Source: Planctomycetota bacterium (GTDB taxonomy: Bacteria > Planctomycetota > Planctomycetia > Pirellulales > Pirellulaceae). From it: DNA of 48,021 nt. Positions 25,926 to 35,740 of the stretch are shown one piece after another (position 1 is the first letter of the stretch; every line of letters starts with the position of its first letter). Where the stretch lies: assembly GCA_026692885.1 (NCBI GenBank), contig JAPLNJ010001195.1:1-48021 (forward strand), written 5' to 3'. The notes beneath the pieces are model-generated. The model had not been told where the DNA came from. It made no database searches and saw only the letters and a program-made list of their open reading frames with translations. Both the position numbers and the translations under genes were made by a program.

Positions 25926-27044
25926 ATGACCACGACGCCCGCGAAAACGCCCTTGTATGATTGGCATGTCGAGCACGGTGGCCGTATGGTCGACTTCGCC
26001 GGCTGGTCGATGCCGGTGCAGTATACGTCGATTGTCGAAGAACACCGCGCCACGCGCACCGCGGCCGGAGTCTTCGACGTGTCCCACATGGGCCGCTTGC
26101 GGTTCGAGGGCACCGACGCGGCCGCGTTCCTCGACCGACTGCTGACGCGCCGCGTGACGGATCTGTCTCTCGGCCGGATTCGCTACTCGCTGGTGACCAA
26201 CGACCAAGGCGGCGTGCTGGACGATGTGCTCGTCGGCCGGCTGAAGACACCCAGCGAACGGCAGTACTTGCTGCTGGTGGTCAACGCCTCCAATCGCGCG
26301 AAGATCGTCGATTGGATCACGCACCATTGGCCTACGGCGGGCGATGTCGAGTTCTCGGACCGCACCGAAGATACCGCGATGATCGCGGTGCAGGGGCCGC
26401 GCGCGATGGATATCGTCGCACCGCTGGTCAAGGCGGATGTGCGGCAACTGGGCTACTATACCGGCGTGGTGACCGAGACGTTCGGCCGGATCTGTATCGT
26501 TAGCCGCACGGGCTACACGGGCGAAGACGGGGTGGAGTTGATCGTCCGAGCGGCCGACGCGGCTGACGTGTGGAAGAACATTTTTCTGGCCGGACGAGAT
26601 GTGGGCGTGACCGCCGCCGGCCTGGGCGCCCGCGATACCTTGCGCCTGGAGTCCGGCATGCCGCTGTACGGCCACGAGCTGTCGGAACAGATCAACCCCT
26701 ACCAGGCCGGGTTGGGCTTCGCGGTGAACTTGCCGGACCGCGAGTTCATCGGCCGCGAAGCACTAGCCAAGTTCCAAGCCGATCCGCAGCAACCGCGACG
26801 CGTGGGCCTGACCGTCGCCGGCCGGCGCGTGGCACGCGAGCACAGTCCGGTGCTGGCTGCCGGCCAAGTCGTGGGCCAAGTCACCAGCGGCACGTTCTCG
26901 CCGACGTTCGACCAGCCGATCGCGATGGCCTATGTACGGCCGGAAGTCGCGGCCGTCGGCACCGAACTGCAGGTCGACATCCGCGGGCGTGGCGAGTCGG
27001 CGCGGGTCGTGAAATTGCCCTTCTACACTCGATCCTCTGGATAA
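25926..27044 (+). CDS. gcvT: Glycine cleavage system T protein (aminomethyltransferase)
   Basis: GcvT transfers the methylene group from aminomethyl-lipoyl-GcvH to tetrahydrofolate and releases ammonia. The 372-residue length is normal. Recognisable blocks are TPLYDWHVEHGGRMVDFAGW, VFDVSHMG, a nucleotide/folate-domain segment DRLLTRRVTDL, and RDTLRLESGMPLYGHEL followed by EQINPYQAGLGF. The last is a hallmark of the family. It is the first gene of a compact operon; gcvH starts 11 nt downstream. A TACAAT at 25868-25873 could be a -10 element, without a good -35. The leader is too short for a glycine riboswitch. The assignment is very secure. Confidence 0.97.
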   Translation: MTTTPAKTPLYDWHVEHGGRMVDFAGWSMPVQYTSIVEEHRATRTAAGVFDVSHMGRLRFEGTDAAAFLDRLLTRRVTDLSLGRIRYSLVTNDQGGVLDDVLVGRLKTPSERQYLLLVVNASNRAKIVDWITHHWPTAGDVEFSDRTEDTAMIAVQGPRAMDIVAPLVKADVRQLGYYTGVVTETFGRICIVSRTGYTGEDGVELIVRAADAADVWKNIFLAGRDVGVTAAGLGARDTLRLESGMPLYGHELSEQINPYQAGLGFAVNLPDREFIGREALAKFQADPQQPRRVGLTVAGRRVAREHSPVLAAGQVVGQVTSGTFSPTFDQPIAMAYVRPEVAAVGTELQVDIRGRGESARVVKLPFYTRSSG

Positions 27045-27055
27045 GGAATTTCGTC

Positions 27056-27454
27056 GTGGATGCCAAGGAATTGCTGTACGCCGAAACACACGAATGGGTG
27101 CACGTCGCGGAGGAAGGCGACGTGAAGATCGCGACGATCGGCATCTCGGCCTTTGCCGTCGAGCAACTGACCGATCTCGTGTACATGGAACTCCCGCAAG
27201 TCGGACGTCAGCTGAGCGCGGGTGAGGAATTCGGGGAAGTCGAATCCGTGAAAGCCGTCAGCCCGCTGTACTGCCCCGTCACGGGCGAGGCGGTCCAGGT
27301 CAACACGGCCTTGCCGGACCAGCTGGAGGTGTTGAATCAGGATCCCTACGGTGCGGGCTGGATCGCCAAGATCAAGATTACGGACGAAAGCTGCTTGGCC
27401 CGACTGCTGCACTACGAGGCGTACCAGAAGCAATGTGCGGAAGCGGGCCATTGA
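27056..27454 (+). CDS. gcvH: Glycine cleavage system H protein
   Basis: GcvH is the lipoyl carrier that shuttles the aminomethyl group between GcvP, GcvT and the dehydrogenase. The 132-residue length is typical. The conserved segment FGEVESVKAVSPLYCPVTGE contains the lipoylated Lys66. The N-terminal YAETHEWV and C-terminal NQDPYGAGWIAKIKI are also family hallmarks. The start is a GTG at 27056 with AAGGA about 8 nt upstream; no nearby ATG fits the family. It lies between gcvT and gcvPA, with gaps of 11 and 2 nt. The lipoyl-transferase gene that probably modifies it closes the same operon. Confidence 0.97.
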   Translation: MDAKELLYAETHEWVHVAEEGDVKIATIGISAFAVEQLTDLVYMELPQVGRQLSAGEEFGEVESVKAVSPLYCPVTGEAVQVNTALPDQLEVLNQDPYGAGWIAKIKITDESCLARLLHYEAYQKQCAEAGH

Positions 27455-27456
27455 TC

Positions 27457-28809
<1,353 letters not shown>

Positions 28810-28851
28810 TGCTTTGCTAAACGTAGAAACGAGGGTTGGCTGGCAGGCATC

Positions 28852-28918
28852 GTAACCCGAAGCGTAAGCGAGGACGAATCGATTTCGAGTTTTATTCCTC
28901 GCTTACGCTTCGGGTTAC
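28852..28918. repeat. Perfect 23-bp palindrome between gcvPA and gcvPB
   Basis: The left arm (28852-28874, GTAACCCGAAGCGTAAGCGA...) and right arm (28896-28918) are perfect inverse copies around a 21-nt loop. There is no T-run, so it is not a classical terminator. It could still stabilise the 3' end of the upstream message or reduce gcvPB expression. The arm sequence resembles repeats I know from other planctomycetes. Confidence 0.88.
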
Positions 28919-29008
28919 CATGGCGGCAAACCCGCCACCATGCTTAACCTTGTGCCATTCGGGGCAGGCCCGGTGGCGGCAATTTGGAGAATCGAACAAT
29001 TCCTTCCC

Positions 29009-30463
29009 ATGCGCAATCCAACCACCACTCAGCTGCTCTTCGAACTCTCTCGGCCCGGGCGTCGGGCCATGCAATTGCCAGCCGCCGATGTGCCCCTGCG
29101 CCCGCTGACAGAACTACTTCCGTCGGCGGACCTAGCCGACGCACCGCCGCCCTTGCCGGAACTCGCCGAATCCGACGTGGTCCGCCACTTCACGAACCTG
29201 TCGACCCTGAACATGTCGGTCGACACGCATTTCTATCCACTTGGCTCCTGCACCATGAAGTACAACCCGAAATGCAACGAACGCTTGGCGTCGTTGCCGG
29301 GTTTCGCGGAGGTCCACCCTTATCAGGCGGAAGCGACAATCCAGGGGTTGCTGCAGTGGCTGCACGAATTGCAGCAGATGCTGGCCGAGATCTCCGGCTT
29401 GCCCGCCGTGTCCTTGCAGCCGGCGGCTGGTGCACACGGGGAACTGACGGCCTTGATGGTCGCGGCGGCCTATTTCCGGGACCTTGGTCTGCGGCGGACC
29501 AAGGTGCTCGCGCCGGACAGCGCTCACGGGACCAATCCCGCCAGCGCCCGCATGGCCGGCTTCGAGACCGTCACGATCCGCAGCACGCCGGCCGGGTACG
29601 TCGACTTGGCTGACCTGTGTGCGAAGTTGGACGACCAGATCGCCGTGTTCATGATCACCAACCCGAACACCCTGGGATTGTTCGATCAGCAGGTCGCGGA
29701 AATCGCCCAGCTCGTCCACGCTCGCGGCGGCTTGATCTACCTGGACGGCGCCAACATGAACGCGATCCTGGGCATCGCACGCCCCGGTGATTTCGGCGCT
29801 GATATGATGCACTTCAATCCGCACAAAACATTTGGCGGCCCGCACGGTGGTGGCGGTCCCGGCGCGGGGCCGATCTGCGTGTCCCACGAACTGGAAGCCT
29901 ACCTGCCCGTGCCGATCGTACTTTCGGACGGACCGTCCTACCGGCTCCAGTACGATCGCCCCAAGTCGATCGGTCGCGTGCGCAGCTTTTTTGGCAACGT
30001 CGGCGTGCTGCTGCGGGCCTACTGCTACCTTCGCACGCATGGGGCAGACGGGCTGCGTCAGGTTTCGGAGCACGCCGTGTTGAACGCGAATTACCTGCTC
30101 AGCCGCGTGCAACAGTGTCTGCCGGTTCCGCAAGGTAATCGTTGCATGCATGAATTCGTGGCCACCGCGTCGGCCCTGAAAAAGGAAAAAGGGGTGACGG
30201 CCATGGACGTGGCCAAACGGCTGTTGGACTACGGCTACCACGCCCCGACCGTCTACTTTCCGCTGACGGTGTCCGAGTCGATGATGATTGAACCGACCGA
30301 GACGGAAAGCAAAGAAACCCTGGACGCTTTTGCGGAGACGCTCCTGCGGATTGTGGAAGAACCCGCGGAACTGCTGCACGAGGCACCCCACACGACCCCC
30401 ATCAGCCGCCCGGATGAAGTCACGGCGGCGCGCAAACCGGTGCTGAAATGGACTGGCGATTGA
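29009..30463 (+). CDS. gcvPB: Glycine dehydrogenase (decarboxylating) subunit 2
   Basis: This is the PLP-binding half of the split P protein (484 residues). The cofactor Lys273 lies in FNPHKTFGGPHGGGGPG. Other hallmarks are YPLGSCTMKYNPK and SAHGTNPASARMAGF. The start at 29009 gives the family-typical MRNPTTTQLLFELSRPGRR; the best Shine-Dalgarno-like sequence (GGAGA) is unusually far (about 20 nt), so the start is supported by similarity more than by the ribosome site. It is separated from gcvPA by 199 nt that contain a palindrome. Its last 16 nt overlap the lipoyl-transferase gene, indicating co-translation. Confidence 0.96.
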   Translation: MRNPTTTQLLFELSRPGRRAMQLPAADVPLRPLTELLPSADLADAPPPLPELAESDVVRHFTNLSTLNMSVDTHFYPLGSCTMKYNPKCNERLASLPGFAEVHPYQAEATIQGLLQWLHELQQMLAEISGLPAVSLQPAAGAHGELTALMVAAAYFRDLGLRRTKVLAPDSAHGTNPASARMAGFETVTIRSTPAGYVDLADLCAKLDDQIAVFMITNPNTLGLFDQQVAEIAQLVHARGGLIYLDGANMNAILGIARPGDFGADMMHFNPHKTFGGPHGGGGPGAGPICVSHELEAYLPVPIVLSDGPSYRLQYDRPKSIGRVRSFFGNVGVLLRAYCYLRTHGADGLRQVSEHAVLNANYLLSRVQQCLPVPQGNRCMHEFVATASALKKEKGVTAMDVAKRLLDYGYHAPTVYFPLTVSESMMIEPTETESKETLDAFAETLLRIVEEPAELLHEAPHTTPISRPDEVTAARKPVLKWTGD

Positions 30464-31191
30464 TCTTTGACCAACCCGCGGAAGGGGCCTGGAACATGGG
30501 CCTGGACGAAGCCTTGCTCGAAACGGCGGGCAGGGCAGGGCAGGGGGGCTGTCTGCGATTCTACGGCTGGTCGCAGCCGACGGTCTCGCTAGGCTACTTC
30601 CAGCGTTACGAGGATCGCCGGTTGCACGTGAGCAGCCGTGACTGCCCGCTCGTTCGCCGTGCCACGGGAGGCGGGGCCATCGTCCATGATGTGGACTTGA
30701 CGTACAGCGTGACTCTACCCGTGCGTGATCACGTGCAGGCCGGCCTGCGGGTCTTCTACGACGTGTTGCACCGCACCTTGATCGAGGAACTGGCGACCTG
30801 GGGCGTGACCGCGACCTGGTGTGCGGGACCAGATGAGGGTGGGAAGCGACAGGAACCATTCCTGTGCTTCCAGCGACGTTGCGAAGGCGACGTGCTCGTG
30901 GACGGCATGAAGATCGGCGGTAGTGCCCAGCGGCGGCATAAGACGGGCCTGTTGCAGCACGGCAGCGTCCTGCTGGGCCGCAGTCCCGCGGCGCCCGAGT
31001 TGCCCGGAATCGAAGATTTGGGCAAGATGCGGATCGACCCATCGGAACTGGCGCACCGTTGGGCGCGTCGAATTGGCGGCCGGATCGGAGTGGATCTTGC
31101 CGTAACGACACCCACGGAGGAGGAATTCCTCCTGGCCAGATCGTTCCAACAGGAAAAGTTCCTTTGCGACCCGTGGAATCGCCGCCGGTAA
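30448..31191 (+). CDS. LipM-like octanoyltransferase / lipoate-protein ligase family protein
   Basis: This 247-residue protein belongs to the BPL/LplA/LipB superfamily. The RRATGGGAIVH motif (70-80) and the lysine-containing DGMKIGGSAQRR (152-163, Lys155) are family hallmarks. Cys140 in LCF, just before that lysine loop, matches the nucleophilic Cys that Bacillus LipM uses to form an acyl-thioester. The protein therefore more likely transfers octanoate from ACP to GcvH than ligates free lipoate; this is inference from motif position. It overlaps gcvPB by 16 nt, so the operon appears to make both GcvH and its modifying enzyme. A G-rich run (30528-30548) encodes an internal Gly/Gln stretch near residues 29-34. 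Confidence 0.88.
   Translation: MDWRLIFDQPAEGAWNMGLDEALLETAGRAGQGGCLRFYGWSQPTVSLGYFQRYEDRRLHVSSRDCPLVRRATGGGAIVHDVDLTYSVTLPVRDHVQAGLRVFYDVLHRTLIEELATWGVTATWCAGPDEGGKRQEPFLCFQRRCEGDVLVDGMKIGGSAQRRHKTGLLQHGSVLLGRSPAAPELPGIEDLGKMRIDPSELAHRWARRIGGRIGVDLAVTTPTEEEFLLARSFQQEKFLCDPWNRRR
30528..30548 (+). other. G-quadruplex-prone tract inside coding sequence
   Basis: Three GGG tracts and a final GGGGGG are separated by CA dinucleotides, which fits the G3-loop-G3 rule with 2-nt loops. It lies in the sense strand near the start of the LipM-like gene and could slow translation or transcription. Similar GCAGGG runs recur at 38724, 40691 and 41431. Confidence 0.6.
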
Positions 31192-31398
31192 ACGCCCCCT
31201 GCCAAACAGGTTATATCACTCGATTCAACGAATGGATAAGATTCTTCAACGTAAGCCGGCAGTTCCGGTTTGTTAAAAGGCAAGTAGTGCGGTGCGGAAG
31301 GATGGTTCTGCCCGGGCTGTCAGGTTCTGATTTTCTTTCGGAACCCCCACACTCGTGAGCGGCAGTCCCACATCGCAAGTGCTAAGGATAGACAACTT

Positions 31399-32112
31399 AT
31401 GAAGGTGAAGCTGAAGATCCTCAAGGGTTCCAGCGCCGGCAAAGAAGTTCGCATCCCCACGCCCAAGTGCCTGATCGGCCGCAGTGACGAATGCCACATG
31501 CGGCCCAAGAGCGATGCCGTCAGTCGCCGTCACTGTGTCATCTATATCAAGCACGGCAAGATCTTCATCCGGGATCTCAAGAGCCGAAATGGGACCGTCG
31601 TCAACGACCAGCTGATTCAGGGCGACTACGAACTGAAGGGCGGAGACGTGGTCCGAGTGGGGCCGATGGTCTTTGAAATGCTGATTGACCATAGCCTGGG
31701 TGGCGAGAAGAAATCCAAGATCACCAGCATCAAGGACGCTGCCCAACGGACCACGACCAGCAGCAAAGATGCGGGCTTGCTGGATGATGGCGATATCGGC
31801 GGTTGGCTCGATGAGGCCGACCAATTGGAGCGTCAACGGCGGCTGAGCGATCCGGAAACCCGCCAACTGAAGCTGGACGAAACCGACCAAGTGAAGCTGC
31901 AGCAGGCCGGCGAACAACAGGCCATGAAGAGAGATACGGAGAAGGATGCCGAGAAAACCCAGTCGGTTAGGTCTGTGGATGAGGAAACCAAGGAATTGGA
32001 CAAAAGGAAGAAAAAGGAACCCGGCAAGCTGCCGACGCAGCCGGAGAAAGTCGCCGAGAGCTCGCGGGAAGCGGCCTCCGACATGCTGAAGAAGTTTTTC
32101 AATAAGCGGTAA
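31399..32112 (+). CDS. FHA-domain protein
   Basis: This is a 237-residue cytoplasmic protein. The forkhead-associated domain covers about residues 3-95. The phosphothreonine-binding motifs are CLIGRSDECHM (GRS loop), AVSRRHC (SxxH) and LKSRNGTVVN (the N-G of the third loop). The C-terminal 140 residues have no fold I recognise; they are rich in Lys, Glu, Asp and Gln and are probably disordered or coiled. FHA proteins read phosphothreonine marks made by Ser/Thr kinases. The kinase at 13448 is one possible source, but there is no direct genetic link. AAGGA lies 10 nt upstream of the ATG. It stands alone, with a 207-nt gap upstream and a repeat-rich gap downstream. Confidence 0.92.
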   Translation: MKVKLKILKGSSAGKEVRIPTPKCLIGRSDECHMRPKSDAVSRRHCVIYIKHGKIFIRDLKSRNGTVVNDQLIQGDYELKGGDVVRVGPMVFEMLIDHSLGGEKKSKITSIKDAAQRTTTSSKDAGLLDDGDIGGWLDEADQLERQRRLSDPETRQLKLDETDQVKLQQAGEQQAMKRDTEKDAEKTQSVRSVDEETKELDKRKKKEPGKLPTQPEKVAESSREAASDMLKKFFNKR

Positions 32113-32145
32113 TCTTGGCAGATCGAATCGTCCGCTGCCCGGCCT

Positions 32146-32286
32146 GGGCCTTGATCGTAACCTTGCGAAATGCCAGCAGTAGCCGAAGTCGTGAGACTTC
32201 GGGGCGAAGCGGCCAAGACCGAAGTCTCACGACTTCGGCTACAACGTCGGCACTGACAGCTATTCGCAACGTTACGATCAAGGCCC
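32146..32286. repeat. Nested double palindrome
   Basis: The outer arms (32146-32171 and 32261-32286, GGGCCTTGATCGTAAC...) match at about 24 of 26 positions. Inside them lies a perfect 24-bp inverted repeat (32179-32202 and 32219-32242, GTAGCCGAAGTCGTGAGACT...). One palindrome seems to have inserted into the loop of another. Pieces of the outer arm recur at 41444, 41584 and 47900. Confidence 0.9.
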
Positions 32287-32414
32287 CGCTGCCCGCACTC
32301 CCGAGTGTTCTCATCGGCGGCCGTCACCCGGATATCGACGGTGCTTCGTCCTCTCCGAGCGAACTTCAGACACGGGCCGTCTGCTGTCTTTGAAGTTGTG
32401 CATTTCGACGGGGA

Positions 32415-32504
32415 GTAGCCGAATTCGTCAGAATTTGGAGGCTGCGGTGGTCGTTGACATCCGCGAAACACCCCGAATTCTTACGAATTCTTACGAATTC
32501 GGCT
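32415..32504. repeat. AATTC-rich imperfect palindrome
   Basis: The left arm GTAGCCGAATTCGTCAGAAT pairs with the end of the right arm near 32484-32504, with about two mismatches. The right arm contains two direct TTACGAATTC copies, suggesting slippage or partial duplication. Confidence 0.7.
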
Positions 32505-32616
32505 GCGCGCGACTTCAAAGTCTGCTGTCAGGCAGCGGTCTCTCGAAACCGCGCGGGTGAAACCTGGGAGACATCACCGAGGTATTGATCTTTAGAACGA
32601 CGAGAGGAACTGAGCC

Positions 32617-33186
32617 TTGCCAACGCCCTTTCGAGAGTTGGTCAATCGCTGTCTTGCCGGCGACCACGCGGCCATGGTGGAGCTCGTGGATCGGTATCGC
32701 AATCCCGTCTTCGGGCTCTGCTACCGCATGCTGGGCCAACGGCAAGACGCGGAGGACGCGGCGCAAGAAACGATGGTGCGCATGCTCAGGAGCCTCTCCG
32801 GTTGGGATCCCACACGGGACTTTGAGCCGTGGTTGTTGGCGATTGCCGGCAACCGCTGCCGCAGTATGCTCGCAGCCCGACAGCGCCGCCCAGCTCTAGC
32901 AGTCCTGGTCGAGGCTACTTGTATTGATCACTCGCCGGACCACCAAGCGGCCCGAAACTTGGCCGAAGAGGTGCAGTTGGCGCTGAGGCAAATCCGCCCA
33001 GAGTACCGTGAAGCGTTCCTGCTCTTTCACGAGCACGAGTTGACGTACGAGCAGATCTCCGCAGCGCTGGAGCGACCGCTGGGAACGATCAAGACCTGGA
33101 TTCGCCGGGCACGACGGGAATTGGTCGCTCAGTTGCGACAGCGAGAGGTTTTGCAGGAGTCACGACATGAACTGCGACGACTTTGA
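32617..33186 (+). CDS. ECF-type RNA polymerase sigma factor
   Basis: This 189-residue sigma-70-family protein lacks region 3 and has regions 2 and 4 of the extracytoplasmic-function type. Region 2 reads RNPVFGLCYRMLGQRQDAED followed by AAQETMVRML. Region 4 has the helix-turn-helix LTYEQISAALERPLGTIKTW. The start is a TTG at 32617 supported by GAGAGGA about 9 nt upstream; an ATG in the same frame occurs only far inside region 2. The anti-sigma gene overlaps its 3' end by 20 nt, which implies coupled synthesis of the pair. The target promoters are unknown. The assignment is secure, the regulon is not. Confidence 0.94.
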   Translation: MPTPFRELVNRCLAGDHAAMVELVDRYRNPVFGLCYRMLGQRQDAEDAAQETMVRMLRSLSGWDPTRDFEPWLLAIAGNRCRSMLAARQRRPALAVLVEATCIDHSPDHQAARNLAEEVQLALRQIRPEYREAFLLFHEHELTYEQISAALERPLGTIKTWIRRARRELVAQLRQREVLQESRHELRRL

Positions 33187-33874
33187 AGAACGCATCCATT
33201 GCTTGCTGGATCACAGGGTTTTCGTGACGCACGATAACGCCCTCGCGCGGCACGCCGAGGTCTGTCGGCACTGCCGCAGCACGCTGGAAGCCTACGCCGA
33301 TCTGGACGTTGGCTTGGCCGTTTGGGAAGCACCTCAACTCGATGACGATTTTGCCCGACGGGTCGTGACTGCCGTGGAACCGGCGCGGCCTGTCACCCGC
33401 GTGCCGCTCACCCGTCTGACGATTGCTGCCGTGGCCGCGGGACTCCTCGTCGCGCTGTTCCCTGCCGTGCGCGACGCATTCATCGCTTCGGCGCCCCAGC
33501 CCCCCCCGCCCGTTGTGGCGATGCCTGCTCCGGGACCTGGAGCAGCCGCACCGGAACAAGTGCCCCTCGGTTCGAACCTCACCGCTTTCGCTTTTCTCCA
33601 GCCGGACTTTCTGGGCGTTTCGTCGAATTTCGTCCGGCAACCCATCAACGACATGTGGCAGGAATGGACGACGACTCTGGCCCGCGGGCGCCAGGAGATT
33701 CTAGAGCCGATGGACGGCATCAGGGACGGCTTACGTCCGATCACGACAACACTGACCGGCACCATTGATGCCCTACGAAATGCGATTCCGCTGGGCGTCG
33801 GAGGCCAATCCGAGGAAGCTTCGGAAGATTCGGCCAGCGCGCCACGAGGTCAATCGGCCGGTCCTGCGGTCTGA
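33167..33874 (+). CDS. Zinc-type transmembrane anti-sigma factor
   Basis: This 235-residue partner of the upstream sigma factor overlaps it by 20 nt. The N-terminal cytoplasmic domain has the ZAS motif H-x3-C-x2-C (ARHAEVCRHCR, near residues 29-36). One membrane helix lies at about 84-105 (LTIAAVAAGLLVALFPAV). The outer part is Pro/Ala-rich with a helical tail. Such proteins hold an ECF sigma factor at the membrane until a signal triggers release, often by proteolysis. AGGAG precedes the ATG. The pairing is inferred from overlap and motif; the signal sensed is unknown. Confidence 0.9.
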   Translation: MNCDDFEERIHCLLDHRVFVTHDNALARHAEVCRHCRSTLEAYADLDVGLAVWEAPQLDDDFARRVVTAVEPARPVTRVPLTRLTIAAVAAGLLVALFPAVRDAFIASAPQPPPPVVAMPAPGPGAAAPEQVPLGSNLTAFAFLQPDFLGVSSNFVRQPINDMWQEWTTTLARGRQEILEPMDGIRDGLRPITTTLTGTIDALRNAIPLGVGGQSEEASEDSASAPRGQSAGPAV

Positions 33875-34191
33875 GAAGGTCCCGCGGCCGCTGCGCCAAA
33901 CGTCGTTGCGTCGTCGTACTGTGAAATACGGCGGGGAGGGCTTGCCAACGCCCACCAAGACGTTGCGATCCCTTGGCCCACCCACCATAATCCGGCTTGG
34001 GCAATGTATACCGCCGGAACGTGTTCTCCCGTGTGCGCCACACGGAAATAAGTCAAACACGCCCTAGAGTACGTGTGCTTCCTAGACTTCCCAGATTTAC
34101 GTGCTAACCTTCCGATGACTCAGGACTTCGCCACGTCCTTGACAGAATCTCTAACGAAGACTTCTTGAACTTTTTGCGGGAGGAACACCTC
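33875..34191. other. Intergenic region upstream of small conserved protein
   Basis: This 317-nt gap has a small hairpin (CCGTGTG/CACACGG near 34029-34045). TTGACA occurs at 34139-34144 without a matching -10 at normal distance. No gene was recognised. Confidence 0.4.
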
Positions 34192-34539
34192 GTGACCGAG
34201 ACGACACTCAACGCTCTGGAAACTGTAAGCATCGACCGCCGTGCGGGAAAAGAACGCCGCCAGGAGAACATCCCCGGATCCGTCACACTCGAACGTCGCA
34301 AGTTGCCTCGTCGTCGCCAGATCGATCCGAGCACCTGCGAGCGAGACTACTCACCGGACGAAGTGGAATTCATGCAGGCGATGGATGCCTACAAGCGGAG
34401 CAGCGGCCGGATGTTTCCCACCTGCAGTGAAGTCCTGGAAGTCGTCAAATCCATGGGCTACGCCAAGCTCCCGCCAGCAGCCCCCCTCCCGGCAGCAATT
34501 CTGCCGATCGTCGAAACCAGCATTCCTGCTTTAGTTTAG
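34192..34539 (+). CDS. Small conserved planctomycete protein of unknown function
   Basis: This 115-residue protein starts at a GTG with GGGAGGA about 7 nt upstream; a TTG at 34165 in the same frame would place the ribosome site inside the gene. The N-terminal half is very rich in Arg/Glu ([25 protein letters not shown]). The C-terminal half contains [20 protein letters not shown] and then [20 protein letters not shown], which reads like a compact helical DNA-binding or adaptor unit. I recall similar short proteins in planctomycete genomes but know no function for them. It is followed at once by a strong intrinsic terminator, so it forms its own transcription unit end. Confidence 0.75.
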   Translation: MTETTLNALETVSIDRRAGKERRQENIPGSVTLERRKLPRRRQIDPSTCERDYSPDEVEFMQAMDAYKRSSGRMFPTCSEVLEVVKSMGYAKLPPAAPLPAAILPIVETSIPALV

Positions 34540-34565
34540 GTCCCTCAAGAACCTGCCCACCCCCG

Positions 34566-34604
34566 AAACCCGGCCTCTTCTCAGAGACCGGGTTTTTCTT
34601 TTTT
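34566..34604 (+). terminator. Intrinsic (Rho-independent) terminator
   Basis: A 13-bp stem (34566-34578 with 34583-34595; one G-T type mismatch, AAACCCGG/CCGGGTTT core) with a 4-nt loop is followed by a T-rich run to about 34604. It lies 27 nt after the stop of the small conserved gene. It is the clearest terminator in the window. Confidence 0.92.
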
Positions 34605-34665
34605 GCTATTGCGACAAATCCCGCCTGCGGATACCCTCCCGCCCGCTCCGAGGCTGTGATAATTT

Positions 34666-34743
34666 GTAGCCTGGCTCTCCAGAGCCGTGCAGTTCGTCGC
34701 GAAATCCCGTGGAAATCTGCACGGTTCTGGAGAGTCAGGCTAC
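34666..34743. repeat. Palindrome with 27-bp arms
   Basis: The arms 34666-34692 and 34717-34743 (GTAGCCTGGCTCTCCAGA...) differ at two positions and enclose a 24-nt loop. It lies between the terminator and the TPR lipoprotein gene. Confidence 0.88.
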
Positions 34744-34832
34744 GGGAAAATCGAAAAACTCACAGCTTCTCCGTAGGCTGTCTCCAAAAGGCCGATTGGT
34801 CTTGGGATTCCAATCTTCTGTAGGTCACGTAG

Positions 34833-35594
34833 ATGAAGGCTTGGCTCGCCGTGTGCAAGTCCTACTCTCCAACGCATCGTGCGAACCCTTCTGCCGTGTG
34901 GGCAGCGGTCCTGGTTTTGCTGGCGGCCAGCTCCGGCTGTAAGTTGGCTGCGGACAGCAAGAATCTGCAGGGCGTGAGCTTCTACAAACAGGGGCAGTAC
35001 GACGCCGCCATGCAGCAATTCCAAAAGGCGGTGGCCACCGATCCTCAAAACGCCGACGGCTACTACAACATGGCCGCGACGATGCATCGTGCGGGCGTTG
35101 CCCGCAACGATCGGGCGATGCTCAACCAAGCCGAAGCAACGTACAACCAATGCTTGGATCGCAGCCCGGACCACGAGGACTGTCATCGCGGACTGGCGGT
35201 CTTACTGACCGAGACGGGCCGCTCGGACCGGGCGTTCAACCTGATGAAGAACTGGGTCGCGCGCAGTCCCAAGAATTCCGACGCGAGAATCGAGTTGGCC
35301 CGTTTGTACGAGGAATTCGGTGATGCGGAAACGGCGAAAGCCCAACTGACCGAAGCCGTGCAACTTGACCAGCGTAACTCACGTGCCTGGAACGCTCTGG
35401 CACGTCTCCGCGAACAGTCGGGCGATTACGTGCAGGCGTTGGCCAACTACCAGCGTTCGCTGGACGTCAACCGCTTCCAGCCGGATGTGTCCGAGCGCGT
35501 CGCGGCTTTGAACAAGACGGTCAGCGGCGGGTTCCCCGCCGGCAAGCCGGGCGACACCAGGATGGTCAATTCCGGGGTCCCCACCAGCCGCTGA
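34833..35594 (+). CDS. TPR-repeat lipoprotein
   Basis: This 253-residue protein has a lipoprotein signal: a basic start, hydrophobic AVWAAVLVLLAAS and lipobox SSGC near residue 36, so it should be lipid-anchored. The rest is made of tetratricopeptide repeats, for example NLQGVSFYKQGQYDAAMQQF, then AVATDPQNADGYYNMA, and later ARLYEEFGDAETAKAQL and LARLREQSGDYVQALANYQ. TPR lipoproteins act as scaffolds, as in pilus assembly (PilF/PilW-like) or outer-membrane complexes. Which one cannot be told. The Shine-Dalgarno match before the ATG is weak. serC follows 146 nt downstream with its own leader. Confidence 0.86.
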   Translation: MKAWLAVCKSYSPTHRANPSAVWAAVLVLLAASSGCKLAADSKNLQGVSFYKQGQYDAAMQQFQKAVATDPQNADGYYNMAATMHRAGVARNDRAMLNQAEATYNQCLDRSPDHEDCHRGLAVLLTETGRSDRAFNLMKNWVARSPKNSDARIELARLYEEFGDAETAKAQLTEAVQLDQRNSRAWNALARLREQSGDYVQALANYQRSLDVNRFQPDVSERVAALNKTVSGGFPAGKPGDTRMVNSGVPTSR

Positions 35595-35740
35595 GCGCGT
35601 GCGCCGGACGTCAAGCCATTGCTGGCAGCCGCCCCAAATTCTCGCCTCCGCACCTTCTCAGGCACGCTTGCAGAGCGTAAGATCGCGGCTGCTTTGTTGT
35701 TTGCCCACAAGACCCTGCGACTAAGAATGGGAACCCGACC

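Larger units (their letters stand above)
32113..32616. other. Repeat-rich intergenic region
   Basis: This 504-nt stretch contains a nested double palindrome (32146-32286) and an EcoRI-like AATTC repeat palindrome (32415-32504). The remaining sequence includes the sigma-factor leader. No protein or RNA gene was recognised. Confidence 0.6.

Noticed and set aside
28836..29108. A 90-codon frame across the gcvPA-gcvPB gap
   Set aside because: It is built largely from the palindromic repeat, and the same kind of peptide arises wherever that repeat occurs. It overlaps the true gcvPB start.
34139..34144. TTGACA as a -35 element for the small conserved gene
   Set aside because: No acceptable -10 hexamer occurs 16-18 nt downstream.
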